Shown: one piece after another, positions 53,405-64,000 of the stretch
Layout: every line of letters starts with the position of its first letter
Numbering within the stretch: the first letter of the stretch is position 1
Notes under the pieces: model-generated
Told to the model about the DNA's origin: nothing
Seen by the model: the letters and a program-made list of their open reading frames with translations, nothing else
Database searches by the model: none
Program-made: the position numbers and the translations under genes
Source: Cyclaneusma minus
Lineage: Eukaryota; Ascomycota; Leotiomycetes; Marthamycetales; Marthamycetaceae
Assembly: GCA_037179335.1 (NCBI GenBank)
Contig: JAKZHN010000006.1
Span: 1,364,001-1,428,000, forward strand
Reading direction: 5' to 3'
DNA length: 64,000 nucleotides

Positions 53405-55616
53405 ATGCATACTTTCTCCCTCCCTATCGCCATCGCGGCTTTTGCTGCTCTCGCCGCTGCTGTGCCGGCTCCTCCCACCTCGAAGTCTACTTCGGCTGCG
53501 GGCAATCCGAGTGGGCTTGATGATGGACTTGTTCCCGAGTATCGTGTCCATGAACGTTGGACGAAACATCACAAGCTTGCTCCTCATGTCAAGTTGCCGC
53601 TTCGTATCGGTCTCACGCAGCAGAATCCTGACCTTGCCGTTGCAATTCTCCGGAACGTGGTATGTAGAACACCTCGCGTCTCTCGCCCGTATGCTGAAAA
53701 TGAGGCTCGTGTATCTGTCTCAACTCTCTGAGAAGCGTTCGAGATATACAGCATTTGCGAGGATCTCGGCTAACTCTGCTTAGTCTGACCCTGACTCCCC
53801 CAGGTACGGCCAGTATTTGTCTGCTCAAGAAGTTATCGACCTGTCTAGTCCATCCAATGACTCAATCACAACCGTAAGCCAGTGGTTGCAAGATGGCGGC
53901 TTTGGAGCAGGGAGAATTCGTCTGTCCCCAACCAGACAGTGGATCACCGTTTCCGATGCAAGTGTCCACGAAGTCGAAAACTTGCTTCAAGCCAAATACT
54001 GGGCTTGGAGAGATGGCAATGGTCGCAAGGCCGTGGGTGTTGACCAGTACATGGTACCAGAACATGTCAAGGAGCATGTGGATCTCATCAGACCCATTTT
54101 CCAGTCGGGCCGCGACAGGAGCAACCAGCAGAAGTCCAAGAGAAGCGCCGTACACTCTCGCAGGGATAACGCGCCACGCCACCGCCGTCAAGAAGAAGAA
54201 GAAGATTGCTCCACCAGTGTCTCCATCCCATGCCTCAAAGCGATGTACAACATCACCTCGAACCCGCTGATTCCTCATCCGAACAACTCTCTCGGAATCT
54301 ATGCCCTCCAGATGGGGGGCTTCTCCCAAGCGGATCTCGATCTCTTCTGGACTTCAGAACAAACAGGATCCCCCGTCGAAAATGGAACTTCTCCAGATGT
54401 CGTTTACTTTCCTGACTCTGAAGCTGCTGTCTTGCCATTCTTGTGGGATGGCGATCTTGGGGAGGGTAACATGGATCTACAACTTTCCATGAGCCTCACT
54501 GACCCTCTGCCTGTCACCTTCTTCCAAACAGGCCTCGGATACAATGATACCGAAATGACTGAAACGAATCTTGCCACCTCTATGTTCGACTTCTTCGATG
54601 CAATGGCTTGCGGTGAGTTTGAGTCTGCCGACGATGAACCTGCCGACGCTTCTCCCGCCGATCCTGATGTACCAGATTATTGCATCTCTCCTCCACGAGT
54701 TCTCTCGATGTCATATGGACTCGACGAGTTCATCGAAGCTGAAGGGAATTTTGAGTTGGCTGCCGCCAATATCTGGGTCTGTGGCGAGTAAGTACTGTTT
54801 GGGGATTTTCGATAATGCGCAGCGTCACGACTCTGGACTTTTGCTAATCTTTCACAGAATCTTGAAACTGGGTCTACGTGGAGTCTCAGTTGTCGTCTCG
54901 TCTGGAGACTCGGGAAATGGCAAGGGAGGTCACTGTGGCTTTTCCGGCAGCTACCCTTTCGGTAAAATTGGAGCTAGTAGTCCAGCCTCCTGTCCATGGG
55001 CGATCAGTGTTGGGTCAGCACCTTACGAATATTCTTTTACCTTCACACAAACATAATGACGCTTGAGCTGACTTTATTTATCAGAGGAACTGTCTTGCCC
55101 CCGAATGCTTCGGTCCACGACACTCAGGAGGTCTGGGCGAACGAGGATGTTCCCGCCGCTTCCGGAGGCGGCTATTCTGACCTCTTCTCGGTCCCATGGT
55201 ATCAGAATGATGCATTGGCCTACTACTCCGTCGACTCCGAAGGCCAGCCGTTGCGAGACCCAACATCACTGGCGATGCGAGGATTCCCCGATCTCGCGGC
55301 GATGGCTGACAGCATTCTCGTGTACGAGCGCGGGAGACTTTCAAACCTCGGTCAAGGAACGTCAGCCGCAGCTCCTATCGTAGCGTCCATCCTCGCATTG
55401 ATCAACAACGAAAGATTGACAGCTAACAAGTCAACTGTGGGATTCATCAACCCTGCGCTCTACAAGTTCCCTTGGGTCCTGAATGATGTCGTCGACGGCA
55501 CCAATATTGGCTGTGGGACTGACGGTTACGACGCCGCAGAGGGTTGGGATCCTGCTACGGGCCTTGGTACGCCTGACTACCAGAAAATGCGCGACTTGTG
55601 GATGAGCTTCCAGTAG
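53405..55616 (+). CDS. Secreted sedolisin-family serine protease (tripeptidyl-peptidase, S53)
   Basis: Four exons: 53405-53659, 53784-54787, 54858-55013 and 55085-55616, total 648 residues. Signal peptide MHTFSLPIAIAAFAALAAAVP. A long activation prodomain (LRIGLTQQNPDLAVAILRNV, SPRYGQYLSAQEVIDL) is typical of S53. Catalytic Glu and Asp lie in GEGNMDLQLS, the oxyanion Asp in VVVSSGDSGN, and the nucleophile Ser in GTSAAAPI (near residue 567). The Ca-binding end has NDVVDGTNIGC and GWDPATGLGTPDY. All four key residues are therefore kept. The third intron uses a weak GTCAGC donor, supported by the conserved SVGGTVLPP join. The enzyme works outside the cell at acid pH and releases tripeptides from polypeptides. 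It lies next to an MCT transporter, with no evident shared regulation. Confidence 0.93.
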
Positions 55617-57700
55617 ATTGGAGATGTCTGGATTTGTGCGGAGTTGGGAGTCCTGTCTCGAGACGGGAACCATGGGCATGATGATGATGCTTTCTGCTTG
55701 AGGTGGGATCAGAGCGTTCAGACAGAGCGAGGGGCACCGACATAGGCAGCGCGCATTGCGAGCGATGGCGTATGGCCGGTGGCCATTTTCTTTCGTTGTG
55801 CTTTATTGTATTGTTAGACCGCGGATACGGTTGATGGGCGTTCGCTGGGTTTAGGCAGGCTCTAGAGACCAGACGGGAATGTGACTCGAGTCTTGCTTGC
55901 TTGATGTCTCCTTGAATTGTGGTGACCCTGTTGTTTGGGTGATAAGTGACAAGTGATTGGTGATGAGTGCTTCTTGGGTATGAGAACGTTCCGAGTTGAG
56001 TGTGAGTTGCTAGTAATTTGACATCACCCAAGCTCGTAGAATTCGTGGATGGAGTTCCAGGCGGAATTAGTCCCAATGACGAAGGTACGGGCAGTTTTGA
56101 TCATCATAGATCCTGATCTTCTTTGACGGAATCTCCACTATGAAGAGCAGTCAAGCAAGTCTCCAGCCGCCTTCTAACCTCCACATCCTCGCCACCCACA
56201 CATTCAAGCCACCCTTCTAGAAGCCTTTCTAGTTCATTTATTTTGAGTTTGTGACACCATACTACTTGGGAGTTGCCCCTCACGAGCAGCGTTCTGGAAA
56301 ATTCTCTGGATGGCTGGCGAGTGTTTCGAGACAGGGAGATCGGGATGATCACCGCTGGGTCTTGACTCGTGGGAAAGCTTGGGGAAAAGCTTGGAAAGCT
56401 ATGTGGAATGGTGGACTGACGGTGAGGCGAAGACGGAATCGGGATCGGGAGGTATTGGGATCCGGCTTGGAGATTTGGGAGAGGCGTTGGGGAGGTGTTG
56501 AGGATGGAAGGTGCTTGGGATGTTGGGGAGTTGATGGGAGGGGTGGGAAGAGGAGAGAGGACTGGAGAGAGGAACATTGAATATTTGGGGTTGGAGGGCC
56601 TGAGGTTTTTGAGACGACTGGAAGTATCGGAGTTCCGAGAGCTTGATGGTGCTGGTAAGTCATGTTTGAGTTTGGATGTCGTCAGTTTGCTTGGAGGACC
56701 CTGGATTTTTGGGAAGCGTCTGGTGGAGAAAGAGAGGGGTTACTGTCCATTGTCATTTACAACTTGAAGATAATGCGGGGGAAAATATTGACATTTGATT
56801 GGAGGGTCGTTCAAGGGAAAGAGGAAAGACCCTATCTGGTAGATGCGGGATGACAATGGCGCGTGGGTGGTGAAATTTTTGAATGCATTTTTGCAGCTTG
56901 GTGAAGCATTCGGTGTGGCGGATTTCTTGGTGAGATAAACGTCATTGGAGCGTGGCATGATTTTGAAGAGAGAGGGTAATGGATCGGAGAAGGGTTTTCC
57001 GTTTCGAAAGAAAGTTATAAAGTCGGTGAATGGAAGAGATTGAGCTCAAGTATTTTAATGGTGTTAGATGTGAGGAGCATTCGCGCAAGCGCGGACTCGC
57101 ACGAGCATTTCCATGTTTTCTTTGGTGGTCTGACCTCAACGGTTAGGCGCAACGGCTTTTCTCGAAAGAACACCTCTATTCGACAGCAGCAAGCGATGTT
57201 CAATCATGGTGCATCTGTTAGACAGGTAGTTTTTAAGTGTTGAACGTATAATCATTCTTTATAACTGACTGTCATGGTCAAACTACTTTTACGATATTTT
57301 CCGTATAGAATTAGAAACAGGTAAATCTTACTACATTACTACATGTAGTACAAACCGGCGCAGCTGTCTTGCTAATTTTCAAGTGTCGCCTGGAAGAGCC
57401 CAGATAAATGTCGCCAAAGCAGGCGCTACTGTCACGCTAGCTTTCAAGTGTCATATAGATATATTGCGCCCGGCTCCAGTTGCCCTTCCTCACTAAGCGA
57501 GACGTGATAAAGGCTAAAGCTTCTCCAGCTCCAATCCTGCACCAGTGCGCACGCTCGACTTTCACAGCACAACTTCAACCGCGACCCGACCGCCCCCAAA
57601 TCCTGGGCCGCGGGGATATTCCGACACCGACTTCTCGCCGACTCTGCTGGCCCTCACGCCGTCACAGCCCCTCGTCCCAATCGCAGCTATCTCGGTCGCG
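55617..57700. other. Intergenic region before the second Zn2Cys6 gene
   Basis: 2.1 kb with no supported gene. 56250-56760 is G-rich on the plus strand, so frames stay open on both strands without protein character. A 31-bp direct repeat lies at 57357/57422 in the promoter. Confidence 0.45.
57357..57452 (+). repeat. 31-bp imperfect direct repeat in the regulator promoter
   Basis: 57357-57387 and 57422-57452 match except for three 2-nt blocks. Both contain CTGTC, GCTA and TTTCAAGTGTC. They lie 250-340 bp upstream of the ATG at 57701 and may be duplicated control sites. Confidence 0.55.
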
Positions 57701-60496
57701 ATGGCGGCTTACACGCCCACCCAGCAGCCAGGCTACCAGACTGCCTCCCCATCGCTTCACGGCCAATCTGCGGGCCATGACGGGAACAATACTGCCAGCA
57801 ATCATGGCTTCCCGCCCAGCATGCACGATCCGCAGCTGGATCATCCAGGCAACAACCTGAGCCAGCAGCCGCAACAGCCCTACGCGCCCTACCAGGCCCA
57901 GCCGCAGCAGCCGCCACCACTGAACCAGCACCAGCACCAGCACCAGCACCAGACGCCGGTGACCTTCCAGCAGCAGCAGCAGCCCGGCCAGCAGCCGCAA
58001 CAGCACGAAAATGCCACTCTGCCGCCGCAGCAGCAGCCGGCCTTCAATGCCAATCCGAACAATGGTGCGCCGGGTCAAGGAAGTGCGAATGGTGCACAGC
58101 AGTCGCCGGATGGTGGAAGGGAATTCAGATCTGAGACTGGAACTCCCAAGACGAATCGGCTGAGGAAGGCTTGCGATTCTTGCTCTATCCGCAAGGTGAA
58201 GGTACGAAGAGTCAAATTTCATATGGCAAATTCGCTGTCAATTTCTGAAGACGCGTCGTGATGCTCTCTTTGCTGTGATACTTGTGAATGCTTAACTAAC
58301 ATTTGCATCTCAACAGTGCGATGAGTCCGGCATTCCTTGCCGTGCATGCGCTGCCCTCGAGATCCCGTGTACATTCAATCGACCCTCCCGTCGCCGAGGT
58401 CCTCCAAACCGCCATGCAGAGGCCATCAAGAAACGAAAGCTCAACGAGTCCCCTGAAGGAGGTGCAGCCGGTTTCCCTGGCCCAGGCAACTTCTCCGAGG
58501 CAGCATCCCCTTCGAATGTCGCCGCGACTCTCGCATCTCTGTCCTCCCATGCCGTCCTCTCTGCCGAGTCAATCTGCCCACTCTCCACCCTACAGCTGCT
58601 GGTCGATGACTTCTTCACATACATCCACCCGCTTGTGCCGTTCCCACACGAGCCTAGTTTCAGGGCTGCCTTCGAGGACAGGCAGGACTTGACTAACCCA
58701 AGCTTCCTGGCCTTGTTGGCGTCTATGATCAGTGCGCTGGTGGCTTCGTTTCCTCGCAAGCCGCGCCTTCATCTTAAGGCTGAGCACCGAGAGAAGTTGT
58801 TCCCGAACAGCATTGCCTTGGTGGACAGATGCAACAGAGTCGCCTGGGAGGCACGAGGACCTGGATACCTCGATCGCGAACTGACAGTCTACGATGCTGC
58901 CACCAGCTACTTACTGGGTCTGTCCTCTGCATACACGTTCCGCTGGCGTCAATGCCGTCTTTACTTTGGCGAGACGCTCTCGATTGTCCGCGTTCTCGGT
59001 CTCCATAAGTTGAGCGATCCCGGCTACCAGTCGTTGGGCAGCATGGGCATTGCGTTTGGCAGTACTGAAGACGGATACGGCGCACCTTCTCTTGAACCGG
59101 TTGACTACATTCGACAAGAGATCGGACGTAGAATCTTCTGGGTGTTGTTTGTTGGTATCCGACATATGCAGCAAATGGGCGCCTCCTTCTCCGAACTTAT
59201 CATTCATCCTCCCACCCATAACGAGCCATATCCTCCTTTACCCATTGAGGTCGACGATGCCTACTTGTATGTCTCGCACGTTGGTGAACAGCCACCCGGA
59301 GTCATCAGTGAGATTACGGGTTTCAATCTGAATGTTCAAATCTACATGACAGTCACTCCATTGGCGACCATGGAATTGTCCTTTGGTATTGATGAAGTGT
59401 TCGACTGGGGAAGGCAGAAGCGCGTCTTGGAGCAATGCTTGAAGGATGTCAAGAAAGTACTGGAAAACGCACCCCGAGAGCTCACCTTGGCACCCGGCGC
59501 GCCCGTCGAGTCGGATGGCCACCAAGCATCCGGCATAGGAGCTGAGCGCTTCTACTTCCCGCCCATTTCTCAGGATGCCACACCTCTCGGCCACCGCAAT
59601 GGAATGCCACCGAATGGAATGCCACCGAACGGAAACGCAAACATCGAGACACCCGAACAACGCCGCGCAATCCAATACGAAGCCCAAAAGGCTAACATCT
59701 ATGCCAGCCAACTTGGCACGCGATCCTACATCGTGGAGAAGTACTGGAACCTGCTAGATGCATACAACCGCACCAAGCAAGAACCGAACCCCAGTCCGAG
59801 CTCGGCGCAGGCTCAGCAAGGCAGTCCGGGAGTTATTGGCGCAGCCTTGGACAGTATGCTGCCACCCAGGAGCGCCGGCAGTGGAGGAAGTGGTACGTCG
59901 GGCGGCTTTACGGATATGGTGGAGAGTCACATGAGCAATGAGCGCGAGAGCATTATCAAGGATCTGTTGAGGGTGCTGGGCAGTATCAGCCAGGTGAACA
60001 TGGAGCCGAACGGTGGCAGCTTTGTGAGTATCTCCTTTTGGACCAAGTTTCCCCCAATTGCAAGTTCAACCACAAGTCAATCTCCTAGAAGAAAGCTGTA
60101 CTAATGGATTCCCAACAGATCAACAAAATCCGCCAAATCGCCTCCACACTCCTCGACACGCCCCGCAACCGCAAAGGCCCCTTAGCACTCAAAGCCGAAG
60201 AGTACCTCGCGCGCTTCCTCGACGTGCTCATGAAGCTCGAACGCATCTCACCAGGCCGCGAGCGCGCTACTGGCGGCGGCGGCGGTGCACAGGACAGAGG
60301 TCCGCAGGCACCACCTTCGCAGGGACCGCCTTCGTTGATGCAAGAGCTGCGCGCGAGCGAGGGCTTGGCTGCGGGTGTGCAGTATGGACAGAAGGCGGCG
60401 GAGGAGTATGAGGATGAGGAGCTAAGGAATTGGGCGGATATTAGGGAGTATCAGAATCGGTTCTTGAAGGCGGGTGGGTTCTTGAATGAGTTCTGA
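57701..60496 (+). CDS. Zn2Cys6 transcription factor with a Gln/Pro-rich N-terminus
   Basis: Three exons: 57701-58201, 58317-60023 and 60119-60496, giving 861 residues. The ATG lies in GTCGCGATGG. The first 150 residues are Gln/Pro/His-rich (QHQHQHQH, repeated Q runs). The zinc cluster is CDSCSIRKVKCDESGIPC then RACAALEIPC, with an intron splitting it between Lys and the third Cys. A basic linker RPSRRRGPPNRHAEAIKKRK follows. The fungal-specific domain starts at LQLLVDDFFTYIHPLVPFPH and includes RQEIGRRIFWVLFVGIRHM. A second disordered section and a short conserved C-terminal helix region end the protein. Regulators of this architecture often control sugar or polysaccharide use, but I cannot name it. 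Codon choice switches from C-rich to G-rich inside the last exon (about 60250). Confidence 0.92.
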
Positions 60497-62678
60497 GGGT
60501 GTGCGGGGAAGGGGTTGATGAGGAAGTCTTTGCTGGTGGCTGGTTGTGTGACCCGGGAAAGGGTTTGAGCTGGCTGGCAGGATGGAATCAGATGCCTCGG
60601 AAGGCCTGACACCGAATACGTTCGCTGTACCAACAAACGGGGACGAGTATATATATACTCCCCACCCGTGGCGCTACACGATTTGAGCAAAGCAGAGCGT
60701 TTTGGCATTTTAGAAATGCTGGCGCTGAGCTACGCTGAACTACGTACAGGTAAGACGGACGATACCATTCGTTGTCTGGCATACGATCATACGGCTCTTT
60801 TTGATTGAGAAAGCAGTGGAGGATACTCAATCGGATTAGCTAGATGGATCAGGAAGACCCTCTGACCTCTCACATGTTGAGGTATGGGTTGTGGCGCTAA
60901 TGGAATGGAAAAAGGAATCGTCGACTTCATCTAATGGGCTTCCTGTTGCTTGCCGTGACTCTCTTGTGATCGACTTCACTATCCCAGAGCTGAACCGGTC
61001 AAGGTATCTCCCCCGAGCAGACGGATCTGTCATCTTTTCGTTGTGCTGATAGTCTGAGATAGTGGCGAGAGTCAGATGAATTCGAATGCTAGTTCCGGAC
61101 TTGAACCGTCCGAGTTGAAGCAACAACTAATACGATAGCAGGTCCTTCCTGGGGAGGCACTAAGTATCTATGAATAGTGTGTAGGATTCTGCCTATCCAT
61201 ATCCCGTTCTTCCAGACTCCCAGGTTTCGACCCCGTGATGCTTTTGAGTGACGCTCGTTCGTCATCTTGAGCCATAGTATATTTGGGAACTGGGATGGAA
61301 GAGAGGAGACACACGGGATTTCTGGCTCCGTGTTCTAGATATCTTGCAATAGGAACACCCAGGACTTAAGATCAACGGAGATAGAGAGCTTTGGGCTGGA
61401 ATAGCTTTCCGTCTTCGGAACAGGATAAAGTGAACAAAGCCTCGGCCGTGCAAACAAGTTGGCCAACCGCAGCCACAGTGCCCTGAGCATACCCAGGAGC
61501 CCGGTTCAGCCGCCCTGTGACATCTGACAGGTAAAGGGGGCTTGCCAATGGTGCTTGGAATTCGGAAACGTACCGGATAATTCGATTCAACGGCGGGTTT
61601 CGGAGGATGCTGTGTAGCCAAAGGCGAGGAGTATCTTGCGCCTGATGGCCAGCGCATCAGTACATGGCAATATATATGCCGGCGTCAGAATGTCACACGC
61701 CCAGCTGCGGCTCATCGATGCAGAGGTCAGAACCCGGTTTTATATCTGCCATGCCTCGTGGGAGGTGACAGGTCGGCTGGTGTAACTCAATGCGGGCTAG
61801 CGGCCAAGGAATAATAACGGCCCGGCCCACATCGCCCAGAAGGCCAGACCCTCAAGCTGTGAGCTGGCGAGCAACATCTTCAACCTCAAATCTTCCCTAT
61901 GTCTCAGCCAAACGTCAAGTTAAGCTCCAAGACATCGCACAGACTGACCAGCACACAGAAATTTCTGCCTTTTCCAGTCTTCTTCAGAGTCTCCACGAGT
62001 TTTCCAAAAATTCTCTGAATGCTAAAATTTCACGGATTCTATATTAGATGTGGCTGCTGCGACCTGCGCAGTCGGTAGCTCGCTCGAGGGGCCCCACGGG
62101 TTTGGTCCAGGGTCCGAAACGTTGACAATTACCCGTCCTATCACCAGCGCGCTGGATTACGCCGCATCCGATTCAATTCAGGTGTGAGGAAAATCTCCGA
62201 GAGAGCTATTCTCCTGATCATCTGGGGAAGTTTCCGAAGGTGCGGTTCCACTTAGATGAATATGCGACTGAGAACATTGAATTGTTATCGTCAATCTGGG
62301 TTGGTTGAAAGGTGAGAGGCGCTGGAGAGTGAAGGAGTCCAGGGGCTGCACGGACGAGAGGGAAAGGTGGGTACTGATGATCGCTCCAGGGGAGTGCATC
62401 TTCGACGTTCCTTCAACATTGAAGTTAAATTGATGCCATATCTCTCTCTGTTTTGGTTTTCTTCTCCTTCTTCTCCTTCCAAGCAAGATCTTCCCCTTCT
62501 TTCCCCAAGTGCCAGGCCTTGCACATCAGAAGTTTTCGAAACTCCGTCCTCTCGTTCCTCAACGACTTCACTTCAAGCACCAATCCCATTCTTGAGCCTC
62601 GGTCTCGACCTATTTTCAGACATCACTCGTCCCCTCGTTTTGAAATATCAGCAAACGCACTCTACAAAATCCTACAAG
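60497..62678. other. 2.2-kb intergenic region before the expansin-like gene
   Basis: No gene seen; open frames are short and lack motifs. The last 250 bp are C/T-rich, as expected of a leader for the gene at 62679. Confidence 0.45.
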
Positions 62679-63773
62679 ATGCATTCTATCGCAGCCCTTT
62701 CCCTTCTTCCTCTCAGCTTGGCCGCTGTTCTTCCCGGACATGTCGCCCACCCACTGACTCACTCGTCTAAGCTCGCAAGACGCGCGAATGAGGGAGAAGC
62801 TACCTACTATGGAGGCAATGTCCAAGGCGGTGCCTGCTCCTTCTCCACCTACACTCTGCCATCTAACATCTACGGAACCGCCCTCTCGGACTCCAACTGG
62901 GACAACTCTGGAAACTGCGGTGCTTGCGTCGAAGTCACTGGACCTGATGGAAACAACATCACAGCCATGGTACGTTCCAGTTTCCCCTCATACCAAGCCC
63001 CTTAAGAACAGACCACAATTCTTCCACACCGAAACCGTAAATTGACACATACTCAGATCGTCGACGAATGCCCCGGCTGCGGCACCAACCACCTCGACCT
63101 CTTCCCCACCGGCTTCACCGCCCTCGCCGAAGCCTCCGAAGGTATCATCGACGTCGCCTGGAGCTACGTAACCTGCCCCATCACCAGCCCCCTCATCCTA
63201 CACAACAAATCCGGCGTCAGCGCCTACTGGTTCAGCATGCAAGTCGTCAACGCCAACCAAGCCGTCGAGTCCCTCGAAGTCAGCACCGACGGCGGCAGCA
63301 CCTGGCAAAGCACCACTCGCCAAACCTACAACTTTTTCGAGCAATCGAGCGGTTTTGGCACTACTACGGTCGATGTGAGGGTTACGGCTGCGGATGGAAG
63401 TGTGGTTATTGTGGATAATGTTACTGTGGAAAGTGATGGACAGGTTACGGCGAGCTCGAACTTTGGGACTAGTGCGGCGACGAAGGTGGTTTCTTCGGCT
63501 GCTGCTAGCTCTACTGCCAAAGCTAGCTCGACCGTGAAGGCTAGCTCTACTGTCAAGGCCAGCTCGACCGTCAAGGCCAGCTCTACCGCAAAGGCCAGCA
63601 GCTCTACCGTAAAGGCAAGCAGCAGCGCTGCCTTCGTCCAGTCCACGAGCTCCAAGGCTGTCGCCACCAGCGCGAAGCCTACCGCTGTTAAGCCCTCGAG
63701 CACCAAGCCAATGGTGACCGTCTGGGTTGCTGCTACCCCTGAGCCCGTTGTCGACGACACTTGCGAGTTCTAA
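62679..63773 (+). CDS. Secreted expansin-like protein with a Ser/Thr/Lys-rich tail
   Basis: Two exons, 62679-62969 and 63057-63773, giving 335 residues. The 87-bp intron has GTACGT and CTCAG. The signal peptide is MHSIAALSLLPLSLAAVLP, and KLARR suggests Kex2 cleavage. The double-psi beta-barrel domain (about residues 40-135) has GEATYYGGNVQGGACSF, NCGACVEVTGPDG and VDECPGCGTNHLDLFPTGF, with the conserved HxD. A CBM63-like beta-sandwich follows (residues 143-230; KSGVSAYWFSMQVVNANQ, SLEVSTDGGSTWQ). The tail (about 240-335) is built from KASSTV repeats and is likely O-glycosylated, perhaps to anchor the protein in the wall. Expansin-like proteins loosen cellulose or chitin networks without hydrolysis. 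Codon choice changes sharply from C-ending to G/T-ending near 63330. Confidence 0.9.
63504..63630 (+). repeat. In-frame 18-bp tandem repeat coding KASSTV
   Basis: Five to six units (GCTAGCTCTACTGCCAAA type) encode A-S-S-T-x-K, with one unit extended by an extra AGC. Unit number probably varies between strains and changes the length of the protein's tail. Confidence 0.85.
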
Positions 63774-64000
63774 ACGTGGAGACGGAACTTCAAAATTTAG
63801 AATAGGGGGAACCGGAGCAGGGGAGGTGTTTTACACAGGATAAGGTTTAGAGCGCGGTGTTTGATGGACAGCTGTGCTGGATGATCTGTTTTGAATTTTA
63901 TGGCCCTAGGGTCAGTATGATCTGACGATCTTTCGCTTCTTTTTACATATATATCATTGTTTGGTACTCACAAGACTTACAAATGCTATTTACGATTCAC

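Noticed and set aside
54556..54600. Loss of the catalytic Asp in the sedolisin (ETNLA read as ExNLD)
   Set aside because: The true Glu/Asp motif lies upstream at GEGNMDLQLS, so both catalytic residues are present.
56104..56580. Overlapping open frames on both strands (157 and 109 codons)
   Set aside because: G-rich low-complexity DNA keeps both strands open; neither product has protein-like order or a domain.

Overview
The window is nuclear DNA from a filamentous ascomycete (Pezizomycotina). Its protein genes carry short introns, mostly 46-175 bp, with GTAAGT/GTATGT-type donors, CTAAC/CTGAC-like branch points and CAG/TAG acceptors. The gene content is typical of such fungi: two Zn2Cys6 regulators, Dal5-type and MCT-type MFS transporters, a LysM protein, Ser/Thr-rich wall glycoproteins, an expansin-like protein, a sedolisin and a TPS2-type trehalose phosphatase. 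One elongator tRNA-Met with an intron is present. The secreted repertoire fits a plant-associated or saprobic lifestyle; I cannot name the genus. Gene models are spliced by eye from the sequence, and exon ends are given in each entry.

Layout. 0-9 kb: 3' end of an unknown gene, a gene-poor stretch with RIP-like repeats, and tps2 on the minus strand. 9-18 kb: a mucin-like gene, then a 5-kb array of about fifteen diverged tandem units of ~340 bp, each with a TATAAATA box, then a four-LysM secreted protein. 20.5-21.3 kb: a proline-rich zinc-finger protein. 22-34 kb: a compact accessory cluster with a secreted carboxylesterase (-) divergent from a 2,2-dialkylglycine-decarboxylase-like enzyme (+), a Zn2Cys6 regulator (+), an MITE, a small 8-cysteine secreted protein (+), and an M19 dipeptidase (-) divergent from a Dal5-like transporter (+). 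A methyltransferase follows. 38.8-43 kb: tRNA-Met, a Ure2-like GST and an RRT8/EI24-like membrane protein. 45-49 kb: a large Ser/Thr-rich glycoprotein and a frameshifted kinase-like pseudogene. 51-64 kb: an MCT-type transporter, a sedolisin protease, a second Zn2Cys6 regulator and an expansin-like protein.

Two systems stand out. (1) The tandem TATA-box array at 11.7-16.9 kb contains no conserved protein, yet every unit keeps a TATA box while the rest has diverged, so it looks like a series of small noncoding promoter/transcript units. (2) In the 22-34 kb cluster the motif CGG(A/G)AAAC occurs twelve times, confined to the two bidirectional promoters and the regulator's own promoter. This suggests a single regulon; the enzymes would fit use of peptides or esters that contain alpha,alpha-dialkyl amino acids such as Aib. 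At least two non-autonomous DNA-transposon-like elements with terminal inverted repeats (29.2 kb and 43.4 kb) also lie in the window.
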